From: Angomonas deanei
Lineage: Eukaryota > Euglenozoa > Kinetoplastea > Trypanosomatida > Trypanosomatidae
Assembly (NCBI GenBank): GCA_903995115.1
Contig: LR877159.1
Span: forward strand, 536,501 to 600,500
Direction of reading: 5' to 3'
DNA: 64,000 bases
Positions 54,545 through 62,391 of this stretch are shown piece after piece; position 1 is the stretch's first letter; the number at the start of each line of letters is the position of its first letter. The position numbers and the translations under genes are program-made. Under the pieces are notes generated by a model that saw nothing but the letters and a program-made list of their open reading frames with translations, did no database searches and had not been told where the DNA came from.

Positions 54545-55210
54545 TTAAATAGAACAACCCGTCAGCCCGTGAGAGGGAAAAACCACCTGTCTATCTGTGC
54601 CATACCCATCAATGGAAACGTACGACACGTCGCCTCCAAACACCTTTGCCGCACAGTACGCATACGGTATTTTTATTGGGCTTTTACTCCAAGTACTACA
54701 GTTTCCGGAAGTCTCGTACTGATTTTCAAAATGCCGGTAAACAGACCAACACGTGAGCATCGTGTCAAGGGAGTCCAACGGCTGTCCACCAGCCGTGTCA
54801 GATACACGGACGATATAATTTTCATTTTCCTTTTTTTGAGCAACTGTTATTTCTATTTTTGACGGAGGAGTCCCGAACTGTTCTTGGCGGACGAGGTTGT
54901 TCTGGATAGCATCATCTAACAGGGCATCCATAATGTCGTGGCTAATATACGGGACTCCGGTGAAAGTTAGTTCTGGATCGCCGGCCACCTTGAGTTCTAT
55001 CTCAATGTCTTCGTACTGTTGCTTCGCCTCCAGAACTGCACACTTCAACAGTGATACGAGGGAAGTTTTTTTGCACAATTGACCAACAAAGTTGTCCGCC
55101 TCGTGCCCAAAGTAACTTGGCGTCGTATAATCGTTCGGATCGTCGGTCTTGTAGGTTTTTGGATCGACCTTTAGCAACTGCGTGGAAAGGTACATATAAT
55201 TGCCTATCAA
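54545..55210 (-). CDS. PDK/BCKDK-type mitochondrial protein kinase, C-terminal part
   Basis: The frame opens with TTG inside LRLLIGNYMYLS, which matches the RMLI(G/N)QH segment of pyruvate and branched-chain dehydrogenase kinases. It carries the GHKL ATPase domain (about residues 60-215): an N-box at VPYISHDIMDALLDDAIQ, a G1 box DTAGG and a G2 box GYGTD. Compared position by position with PDKs, the N-box Glu is Ala and the Asn is Asp, so activity is uncertain. It continues the 217-aa frame at 55245-55898; a single surplus T in the T8 run (plus-strand A8 at 55247-55254) explains the split. These kinases regulate PDH or BCKDH in mitochondria. The C-terminal end is GLTGCSI. Confidence 0.8.
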   Translation of the reverse strand: MIGNYMYLSTQLLKVDPKTYKTDDPNDYTTPSYFGHEADNFVGQLCKKTSLVSLLKCAVLEAKQQYEDIEIELKVAGDPELTFTGVPYISHDIMDALLDDAIQNNLVRQEQFGTPPSKIEITVAQKKENENYIVRVSDTAGGQPLDSLDTMLTCWSVYRHFENQYETSGNCSTWSKSPIKIPYAYCAAKVFGGDVSYVSIDGYGTDRQVVFPSHGLTGCSI

Positions 55211-55244
55211 GAGACGTAATTTTACTCGCTCTGTACAAAACTCT

Positions 55245-55898
55245 TCAAAAAAAAGGCTCCAGCAGCGGGTAGTCCACGTATAGGCGTTCCTGGTGCGATG
55301 ACCACTGCTCGCGGTTGGACAGTTCTTTCATTCCGGCGCATAACAGGTCGCTAACGTTATAGTGCCTCAAAAATACCTTCCTGACAAGGCTGTCGAAAGC
55401 CATTAAGTCTTCGGTGGTCTTTGGGGGAGGGTTGCTCCGCATATCGTGAAAGCTCCACTGGTAATATTTCTTCAGCTCAAGAATTGAGGGCATTTGCGAC
55501 AAGCCGTAAGGTGCAAAGTTCAATGCCCTTGCACGTTTTGCGATGCGCACCAGGTATTCGCGATGGACCGTCTTGGCGTGTGCAAGTAAATCGTTGGGTT
55601 TTGATATATAAAGGAGATTTTCGAGCTCTAACGTTTTGTTTTTCTGCGCCGCATAAAACTGATTAAGGTCCGTGAACTCTTTGGCGGTGAGAGGGTTCTC
55701 CAAATCTCTCCCGTTGTTAACGTGATCCTGGAGTTGCTCCTCCACAACGCGTTTTGCGGCCTCCGCCACCTCGGGAGATGCGTTCTCCACTGCTTTTCGG
55801 AAAGACTTCAGTTCAATAACCTCTCGTTCAAACGAATCGAGTCGGTCCGACAAGTCTCGAAAACTCAGTGAAAACAGACGGGCGGAAAGGCGAATCAT
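55245..55898 (-). CDS. PDK/BCKDK-type mitochondrial protein kinase, N-terminal part
   Basis: A 217-aa frame from the ATG at 55898 (MIRLSARLFSLSFRDLSDR, a likely mitochondrial presequence). It has the N-terminal helical bundle of dehydrogenase kinases, with LLAHAKTVHREYLVRIAKRAR matching the family's EL-P-RLANIM zone and MRSNPPPKTTEDLMAFDSLV the loop and helix before the ATPase domain. It ends VDYPLLEPFF, where the next frame continues EEFCTERVKLRLLIG, as in the FLDRFYMSRIxIRMLI of PDKs. The frame is open upstream to 56165, but this part lies inside the strand-switch region and has no protein character. It is the first gene of the minus-strand unit. Confidence 0.8.
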   Translation of the reverse strand: MIRLSARLFSLSFRDLSDRLDSFEREVIELKSFRKAVENASPEVAEAAKRVVEEQLQDHVNNGRDLENPLTAKEFTDLNQFYAAQKNKTLELENLLYISKPNDLLAHAKTVHREYLVRIAKRARALNFAPYGLSQMPSILELKKYYQWSFHDMRSNPPPKTTEDLMAFDSLVRKVFLRHYNVSDLLCAGMKELSNREQWSSHQERLYVDYPLLEPFF

Positions 55899-56074
55899 TT
55901 TTTTTTTTCTTTTTTTTGAGGATAATATTTCTAGGGAACTTTTCGTTTCACGTTTAAAGCAAAATGACAGAGAGGGAGGACAAGTGAGGCTATAACGAGA
56001 GCGGGTGCCCGTTCTGGGTCGTTCTTTTTTTTCTTTTGTTGTTTCGTCTTCGTTTGTTGGTGGTTTGGCGTTTT

Positions 56075-56355
56075 GCTGATCCCCCGCTGGGCCTGCGGGG
56101 AAGGCCTCCGCGGCGCGCCAAGCCCACCGCCCATTCAGAAAAGGGCGACGCCCGTGGGGTTGCATCCAGGATTTAAAGCGGCCCGGGGCGCCGGCGGGAA
56201 TTTCCCGATATGCCGCGGGCCCAGCGCTCGGACATCGGGTTTCGGTGACCCGGGCCCTTGGGGGCGCGCGGCTGGTCTACGACACAGCTCGCCGATAATT
56301 TAAAAATGGAACCCCTCCGCCGGCGGCCGTTGCCGGCAATGAGCCGGATCCTATG
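56075..56355. other. GC-rich island in the strand-switch region
   Basis: About 280 bp of markedly GC-rich sequence (many CGG/GCC/GGCC words and short inverted repeats such as CCGCCGGCGG) bordered by AT-rich sequence with homopolymers. The flanking genes and spacers do not have this composition. No long open frame with protein character, no match to a known RNA. Confidence 0.55.
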
Positions 56356-56401
56356 CTTGAGCAGTGTCATAAAAAAAAAAAAAAACCGAATACCTGACTA
56401 T

Positions 56402-56478
56402 TTACTTGTTCCATTTTTGTCGGTCATATTCATTCACTTCCCTCCGTTCTTTTCACTTCATTGTATCCGTCACAAAAA
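56402..56478 (+). promoter_or_regulatory. Possible spliced-leader acceptor of gp63-1
   Basis: A C/T-rich stretch (56406-56470) on the plus strand is followed by the first AG at about 56477-56481, 55 nt before the ATG at 56533. A second T-rich tract (56487-56516) has no AG before that ATG. Confidence 0.4.
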
Positions 56479-56532
56479 AGAGGACATTTTTTTCTGTTTT
56501 TTTTTTTTTTTTGTCCTTCTTTGCATAATACA

Positions 56533-58317
56533 ATGCAGTTCCATCACCGTTGTACTGCCCGTTTTTTATTGATGGCGGCGCTTCTTTCTAGCTATATGTT
56601 GTTCGTGATGGGAAGGTGCATCCAGGAGGAAATATTACTGCAGCAGGCACAGAGTGGCCAAGGCGTTCAAACGCTTGAACTGAATACTACCCCAATGGTA
56701 AAATGGGCTCGCGCGTCCCCTCGAAACCTTGTGATTCGGGTCGGTGTAGCCGACCTCTATGATAGCAGCAAGTATTGTGAAAGAGCGGGGGAGACGAAGA
56801 CGACGTTACGTGGAGAAATGACGACTTGCACAAGTGAACATATCTTGACAGACGCAAAACGAGACATTCTCCTTAATTATATATTGCCGATGGCGATCAG
56901 CACGTTGAGCAAAGCGTTAAAAACCAATCCCGTTGGATCCCTGGCTGCCCCGGTCACGTTTCCCACGTGCAGTGAGTTTACCATACCAGACGAATTCTAC
57001 GAGCCGACCGACGCGGACTTTCTCCTCATGGTGGCAGCTGCTCCCACTACGGGAGCCTCTGCGTGGTCGAAGGGGTGCGCGACGACAAAGGATAACCGAT
57101 GGATCATTGGTGGGTTCAATATCTCCCCGAAACGGTTAAACAGAGATATCATCTCCGTTCAACTTGTAATGCACGAAATACTACACGCTCTCGGCTTCCT
57201 CTCCTTGGACGGTGAAAAGTTCCAGATGCGTGGCAAAACTGGAACTCTTGTGACGTCCCCTAACGTCAAGGCAAAGGCAGCGGAGCACTACGGATGTCCA
57301 GACATTGAGGGGATGGAAGTTGACGATGACGGCGGCCCGGGAACGAAGGGGTCGCACTGGAAATCACGGACCGCAAAAGACGACCTCATGTCTGGTTACA
57401 CATCCAGCCTGTTATTTTTCACTCCTATGACTCTTGCGTGCATGGAGGACACAACGTTCTTCTTTCCCGACTACAGCATGGCGCAGAGAATGCCGTTTGG
57501 CCACAAAAAAGGATGCGGCTTTGTTCGTGATAAGTGCATCAACAATGGGGAGACGAAATATTCGGACACGTTTGCTACGGTCCCCCTTCTAATGCGATGT
57601 ACGACAGAATACTCCTCCATCGGAATGGGCGAGTTCAGGCAGTCGCGTTGCCCTGACAGTGTGTACGACTACTTTGGAAACAACAAGTGCACTTCCTCTA
57701 ATCGAATGGATTACTGCCCCCTGTACGATGAGAAGCAAAAGTGTGCCACTCCTGTCACCGACTGGACCGAACGCTGCTTTAATAGAGCCAGCGGAATCGG
57801 TGCCTCTTGTTTGTCGATTTCTTGTGACTTTGACCGGCAGGTGTACAAGGTTGGAGGGGTGACGTGCACGCCAGGAGGTGTTGTAAACTCCCACGAATGT
57901 CTTGACTTCGCGGTAGCTTGCCCTTATAAAATTCAGACCATTAGCAACACCCCATGCTCAGTTGAAAAGTGCAGCGTGTGCGTGAATGGGAATTGTATAA
58001 GATGCCAAGGATCTTACGTATTGTCCTTTGAAGCCGACAAGATATGCGTTCCGATTCCATGCGACCCGAACTGCAATACCTGTGCCAAAGGAATCTGCTC
58101 CGCCTGCAACAATGATCTGATCCCCTCCACTGACGGCAAGACGTGCGTTTCGATTCCATGCGACCCGAACTGCAGGGCCTGTGCCAAAGGAATCTGCTCC
58201 GCCTGCAACAATGATCTGATCCCCTCCACTGACGGCAAGACGTGCGTTTCGATTCCATGCGACCCGAACTGCAGGCCTGTACCAAAGGAATCTGCTCCGC
58301 CTGCAACAATGATCTGA
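56533..58317 (+). CDS. GP63: GP63 (leishmanolysin-type) surface metalloprotease 1, to the first frame break in its repeats
   Basis: A zinc metalloprotease of family M8 at the cell surface of trypanosomatids, with roles in protein cleavage and host or vector interaction. It starts MQFHHRCTARFLLMAALLSS (signal peptide), with the HExxH motif at residues 214-218 (VMHEILHALGF) and the third zinc His at 275 (KGSHWKSRTAKDDLM). Conserved Cys pairs follow (DYFGNNKC, YCPLYDEKQKC). After about residue 505 the protein runs into cysteine-rich 33-aa units. The frame is open from 56461 through a TTG; the ATG at 56533 is preferred. It stops at 58317 because one base is missing in the third unit (near 58275). 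An intact gene would continue to 59890 or 60175. Confidence 0.88.
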   Translation: MQFHHRCTARFLLMAALLSSYMLFVMGRCIQEEILLQQAQSGQGVQTLELNTTPMVKWARASPRNLVIRVGVADLYDSSKYCERAGETKTTLRGEMTTCTSEHILTDAKRDILLNYILPMAISTLSKALKTNPVGSLAAPVTFPTCSEFTIPDEFYEPTDADFLLMVAAAPTTGASAWSKGCATTKDNRWIIGGFNISPKRLNRDIISVQLVMHEILHALGFLSLDGEKFQMRGKTGTLVTSPNVKAKAAEHYGCPDIEGMEVDDDGGPGTKGSHWKSRTAKDDLMSGYTSSLLFFTPMTLACMEDTTFFFPDYSMAQRMPFGHKKGCGFVRDKCINNGETKYSDTFATVPLLMRCTTEYSSIGMGEFRQSRCPDSVYDYFGNNKCTSSNRMDYCPLYDEKQKCATPVTDWTERCFNRASGIGASCLSISCDFDRQVYKVGGVTCTPGGVVNSHECLDFAVACPYKIQTISNTPCSVEKCSVCVNGNCIRCQGSYVLSFEADKICVPIPCDPNCNTCAKGICSACNNDLIPSTDGKTCVSIPCDPNCRACAKGICSACNNDLIPSTDGKTCVSIPCDPNCRPVPKESAPPATMI

Positions 58318-59799
58318 TCCCCTCCACTGACGGCAAGACGTGCGTTTCGATTCCATGCGACCCGAACTGCAGGACCTGTACCAAAGGAATCTGCTCCGCC
58401 TGCAACAATGATCTGATCCCCTCCACTGACGGCAAGACGTGCGTTTCGATTCCATGCGACCCGAACTGCAGGGCCTGTGCCAAAGGAATCTGCTCCGCCT
58501 GCAACAATGATCTGATCCCCTCCACTGACGGCAAGACGTGCGTTTCGATTCCATGCGACCCGAACTGCAGGGCCTGTGCCAAAGGAATCTGCTCCGCCTG
58601 CAACAATGATCTGATCCCTCCACTGACGGCAAGACGTGCGTTTCGATTCCATGCGACCCGAACTGCAGGACCTGTACCAAAGGAATCTGCTCCGCCTGCA
58701 ACAATGATCTGATCCCCTCCACTGACGGCAAGACGTGCGTTTCGATTCCATGCGACCCGAACTGCAGGACCTGTACCAAAGGAATCTGCTCCGCCTGCAA
58801 CAATGATCTGATCCCCTCCACTGACGGCAAGACGTGCGTTTCGATTCCATGCGACCCGAACTGCAGGACCTGTACCAAAGGAATCTGCTCCGCCTGCAAC
58901 AATGATCTGATCCCCTCCACTGACGGCAAGACGTGCGTTTCGATTCCATGCGACCCGAACTGCAGGACCTGTACCAAAGGAATCTGCTCCGCCTGCAACA
59001 ATGATCTGATCCCCTCCACTGACGGCAAGACGTGCGTTTCGATTCCATGCGACCCGAACTGCAGGACCTGTACCAAAGGAATCTGCTCCGCCTGCAACAA
59101 TGATCTGATCCCCTCCACTGACGGCAAGACGTGCGTTTCGATTCCATGCGACCCGAACTGCAGGACCTGTACCAAAGGAATCTGCTCCGCCTACAACAAT
59201 GATCTGATCCCCTCCACTGACGGCAAGACGTGCGTTTCGATTCCATGCGACCCGAACTGCAGGACCTGTACCAAAGGAATCTGCTCCGCCTGCAACAATG
59301 ATCTGATCCCCTCCACTGACGGCAAGACGTGCGTTTCGATTCCATGCGACCCGAACTGTAGGACCTGTGCCAAAGGAATCTGCTCCGCCTGCAACAATGA
59401 TCTGATCCCCTCCACTGACGGCAAGACGTGCGTTTCGATTCCATGCGACCCGAACTGCAGGGCCTGTGCCAAAGGAATCTGCTCCGCCTGCAACAATGAT
59501 CTGATCCCCTCCACTGACGGCAAGACGTGCGTTTCGATTCCATGCGACCCGAACTGCAGGGCCTGTGCCAAAGGAATCTGCTCCGCCTGCAACAATGATC
59601 TGATCCCCTCCACTGACGGCAAGACGTGCGTTTCGATTCCATGCGACCCGAACTGCAACACTTGTGCCAAAGGAATTTGCGAAGAGTGCAACAATGATCT
59701 GATCCCCTCCACTGACGGCAAGACGTGCGTTTCGATTCCATGCGACCCGAACTGCAACACTTGTGCCAAAGGAATTTGCGAAGAGTGCAACCCTAAGTA
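58048..59799 (+). repeat. 99-bp tandem array, 18 cysteine-rich units of gp63-1
   Basis: Eighteen head-to-tail units, nearly identical in the centre and more divergent at both ends. Each codes 33 residues with Cys spacing C-x3-C-x2-C-x4-C-x2-C-x12-C (CDPNC, CxKGIC, SACNND, KTC). Variants are RACAKG, RTCTKG and NTCAKG, and EEC in the last two. One unit has Tyr for a Cys (near 59192). Confidence 0.9.
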
Positions 59800-60175
59800 T
59801 ATGGTGTCGGCTCAGCGCGACGTTTGCGTCCTTAAAATTGAACGTTGTACTTCAGCAAACAATGATGGCAAGTGTATGTCCTGCTCATAAAATCATCACC
59901 CCTCAGAGGACGAAACCAAATGCGTCAAAAAAGGCGTTCCTTGGTGGGTGTGGCTTATTGTTGGCGTTGTCGCGGTAGTAATTCTTGTTTCGATTATTGT
60001 TGCCATTGTTTGCTGCTGTTCTTGTGGTGCCCATGAAGAAGGGCCGAACTCGAACTCCTACGTGACCGATGATAGCTATGAAGACTCCAGTTCCGACTTC
60101 TCCGAGGAATCCCAAAGTGACTCCTTTTCAGATAGCAGTTCAAGTGTTTCCTTCGAAAATGGTTGGAAGCCATAG
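58318..60175 (+). pseudogene. gp63-1 continuation: repeat units, in-frame stop, transmembrane tail
   Basis: The array continues in frame +2 then frame +3 of the start: a second single-base deficit lies near 58615-58617 (CCC where other units have CCCC). From there the units read openly to TAA at 59888-59890. In the same frame past this stop come NHHPSEDETKCVKKG, a transmembrane helix (VWLIVGVVAVVILVSIIVAI, about 59948-60007), a CCCSC cluster and a Ser/Asp/Glu-rich cytoplasmic tail ending NGWKP at 60175. So the gene as read has two missing bases and one stop. The breaks may be assembly errors in the repeats; the stop lies outside them. If the stop is real the product is secreted. Confidence 0.6.
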
Positions 60176-61770
60176 CTTCCGTTCAGTGCCATTCGTAACA
60201 ATTGTACGATTTCATTATTTTTCTTGTTTCGCGAGATAGTACCTTTTTTTTTTAAATTTTGTTTATTTCTGGCTGTCATTTTTTTTTTTTTTACCTAATA
60301 TCCCCCCTTCCCTGCAAAAAAAAAAAAAAAAACAGCAAAAAAAGGTCCCGCAGCATTGTGTACACATTTTTTTTTTTTTTTTTTGACAATTGTCCTACAT
60401 TCTTTTTTTTTTTCCCTTTTATGATTACCCTACATTCTGTTTTTTTACTATTTTTTTGCCGACATTCATACACCCTTCGTATGAGAGGCATCCCACCAAA
60501 TCAAATATGTGCCCAAATGTGAAAGACAAGTATACATGTATATATACAAGTGATTCTTTAGTATTTCAGGACGACAGTATATAAATTTAGCGGCGAAAAT
60601 TACTCGTTTTGTTTCCTTATTTCTGACAATGCTATACCAGAATCGGTTTATACTTTCTGCTTCGCGCGGATGGCGTGCTTATTCTCTTTCTCTCCTTTTA
60701 TTGTTTCTTTTTTTGTGGTTAACAAACAAAGTGACTATGATTCTCCATCTGGTGGACATCTGTGGCCACAATAAAGAGAATTGATGGGAGGGATTCAGCG
60801 CGCGGTCCGGCACCATCTTCCGCCACTGCTCTCCGAACACATTGATTTAAACGACGCGAAGCGCTTTTTTGTTCTTGCAGCACTTTGTTGAATATCTCCC
60901 CGTGAGCTGTCTTATTCGAGCAGGTGTGTTTGGCCTCTGACGTTCGCTTGTTCATCAATTATTGCCCACTGTTTATTTTTTGTTGCTGCTGTCCATTGAA
61001 AAAAACAAAAACAAAACAACAACAACTGGAAGACAATAAATAACGTGAAAACTTCACCAATATGTTTTAAGACGAATTCATATGAGGAAATCCTTTACTT
61101 CCTCGTGTATTTTTGTTTTTCGTGAAGGAGATCCGAGAATGCAAGAGTCTAGGCAATTATTAACCCAAAAGAAATATATATATTTCAATGATGAGTTTAC
61201 TCAATATGTTGAATGATCTGGGACGATATCTGATTCATATATCTGTCTCTTCCTATTTCTCCTTGTAGACGAAGCTATTGATTCTTTTGGAAAAAAAAAA
61301 AAAAAATTTTTTTTGTTTTCTTTATTTAATAATAGTAAGTTGTTTTTTGAATCCCGCCCACCAAATCCCCCTGATTTTTATTTTAAAAACCACCACGTGT
61401 CGGTATATATTTTTACGGATTTGGGTTGGAGCGAGACCCGCAAAATCGCTAGTCATATAGCTAGTCGGAAAGGTAAAGATATAAATGAAACCGTGTAGCG
61501 CCTTGTAAACCCTTCTGAAGAAGACTCCCCAGTCACTATATCGTTATTTCTCCCCCCTCTTCTCTACAAAGGTAAGATTTAGGATCAGGATTATTCATAT
61601 ATTTGCAGCATATCACCAGTCCTGTGAATTACTATCACCTCCTTACTTAAGATTACCGTCCATCTTTTCACCCTCTCCTTCCGAAAGCAAATATTCTTCA
61701 TTTTTTTTTTGTTTCTTCTTCAAAAATCATTTCATTCATCCCCATTTAACCCTGGTCCTCAGCAGTGCAA
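60176..61770. other. Intergenic spacer between the GP63 genes
   Basis: 1.6 kb of AT-rich sequence with many long homopolymers (T16 near 60367, A17 near 60317, A15 near 61290) and a moderate-GC patch at 60740-60960 that encodes only a chance 79-aa minus-strand frame. A C/T-rich tract with CAGCAG at 61756-61764 (acceptor) precedes the second GP63. No RNA gene seen. Confidence 0.55.
61742..61764 (+). promoter_or_regulatory. Spliced-leader acceptor of gp63-2
   Basis: The plus strand reads a pyrimidine-rich stretch (from about 61680 with interruptions) ending CCTGGTCCTCAGCAG, and the ATG at 61771 follows at 6 nt. Confidence 0.5.
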
Positions 61771-62391
61771 ATGTATCCCAAGGTGCTTTGCCTAACACGA
61801 GCGGCGCTGGTCGCCCTCCTTCTTTTCAGTTCCTCAACGGCGGGAGAGAGGAAGTGCATCCATGATGAAATTCAACTGAAGCAAGCACAGAGCGGCTTCA
61901 TTGCACCTGTCGTGGAGATGGATTCCCCCCAGTCAGAGAGGCAGTCCCGTGAGGCCTTGAGAGGCATTAAATTTCGTATAGGCGTAGAGGACCTTTACAA
62001 CCCCGACAAGTATTGTCAGACAGTTGGCCAAAAGGTGACCGACCTCCAAGGTTCACAGTTGACTTGCACCCAATACCAGGTTTTGACAGATGACAAGCGT
62101 AATTATCTCATCAACATGATTCTCCCGAAAGCCACATCAGCACTCAGTAATGTCCTGAAAACGACACCAATCTCTTACTCTATCACCCAAAGCGAGCTGA
62201 ATCACATTTGTGGTAACTTCACCCCGTCTGCGGAACTCGGCCAGCTTGCCGACGGCGATTTTATTCTTATGGTGGCGGCCGCCCCTACAGCGCCTGGGCA
62301 CGGCGGCATGGGCACTATACTGCATGAAAAACGGGAAAGGGAGACCCGTAGTGGGCGTGATAAACGTATCCCCCGAGTTCATGGACCCTGA
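61771..62391 (+). CDS. GP63: GP63 surface metalloprotease 2, N-terminal part
   Basis: A 206-aa frame with a signal peptide (MYPKVLCLTRAALVALLLFS, cleavage near 25) and the GP63 propeptide-like region that parallels gene 1: GERKCIHDEIQLKQAQSG, then FRIGVEDLYNPDKYC (FRIGVADLY in gene 1 type) and DGDFILMVAAAPT. After APTAPG the frame drifts (HGGMGTILHEKRERE) and stops at 62391. The protease core continues in the next frame at 62298. A surplus G in GGG at 62296-62298 explains the change, which is again +1. The start ATG follows an acceptor. Confidence 0.8.
   Translation: MYPKVLCLTRAALVALLLFSSSTAGERKCIHDEIQLKQAQSGFIAPVVEMDSPQSERQSREALRGIKFRIGVEDLYNPDKYCQTVGQKVTDLQGSQLTCTQYQVLTDDKRNYLINMILPKATSALSNVLKTTPISYSITQSELNHICGNFTPSAELGQLADGDFILMVAAAPTAPGHGGMGTILHEKRERETRSGRDKRIPRVHGP

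Larger units (their letters stand above)
55899..56532. other. Divergent strand-switch region
   Basis: Minus-strand genes lie to the left and plus-strand genes to the right, so two polycistronic units start here. In trypanosomatids such regions are where RNA polymerase II initiates, with no fixed core promoter. It has T runs near 56487-56512 on the plus strand, an A14 run at about 56370-56383, and the GC-rich island below. I looked for a tRNA or snRNA and recognised none. Confidence 0.75.

Noticed and set aside
55899-56165. Extended N-terminus of the PDK-like protein into the GC-rich island
   Set aside because: It passes through an A-rich leader and a likely acceptor AG (CCCTAG), and the residues have no protein character.
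56075-56355. A tRNA or snRNA in the GC-rich island
   Set aside because: No A-box/B-box pair or recognisable cloverleaf, and no match to U-snRNA or 7SL elements I could recall.
57941-59790. Long open frames on the minus strand across the gp63-1 repeats (200-575 aa)
   Set aside because: The 99-bp unit is a multiple of three and codes without stops in several frames, so long antisense frames are a by-product of the repeat. Their composition is repetitive and they oppose the gene direction.
58048-59799. A CRISPR-like array
   Set aside because: The units are contiguous and coding, with no spacers between them, in a eukaryotic gene.
60719-60958. 79-aa minus-strand frame in the GP63 spacer
   Set aside because: Isolated, against the direction of both GP63 genes, with no family resemblance; the patch has average composition and is probably untranslated sequence.
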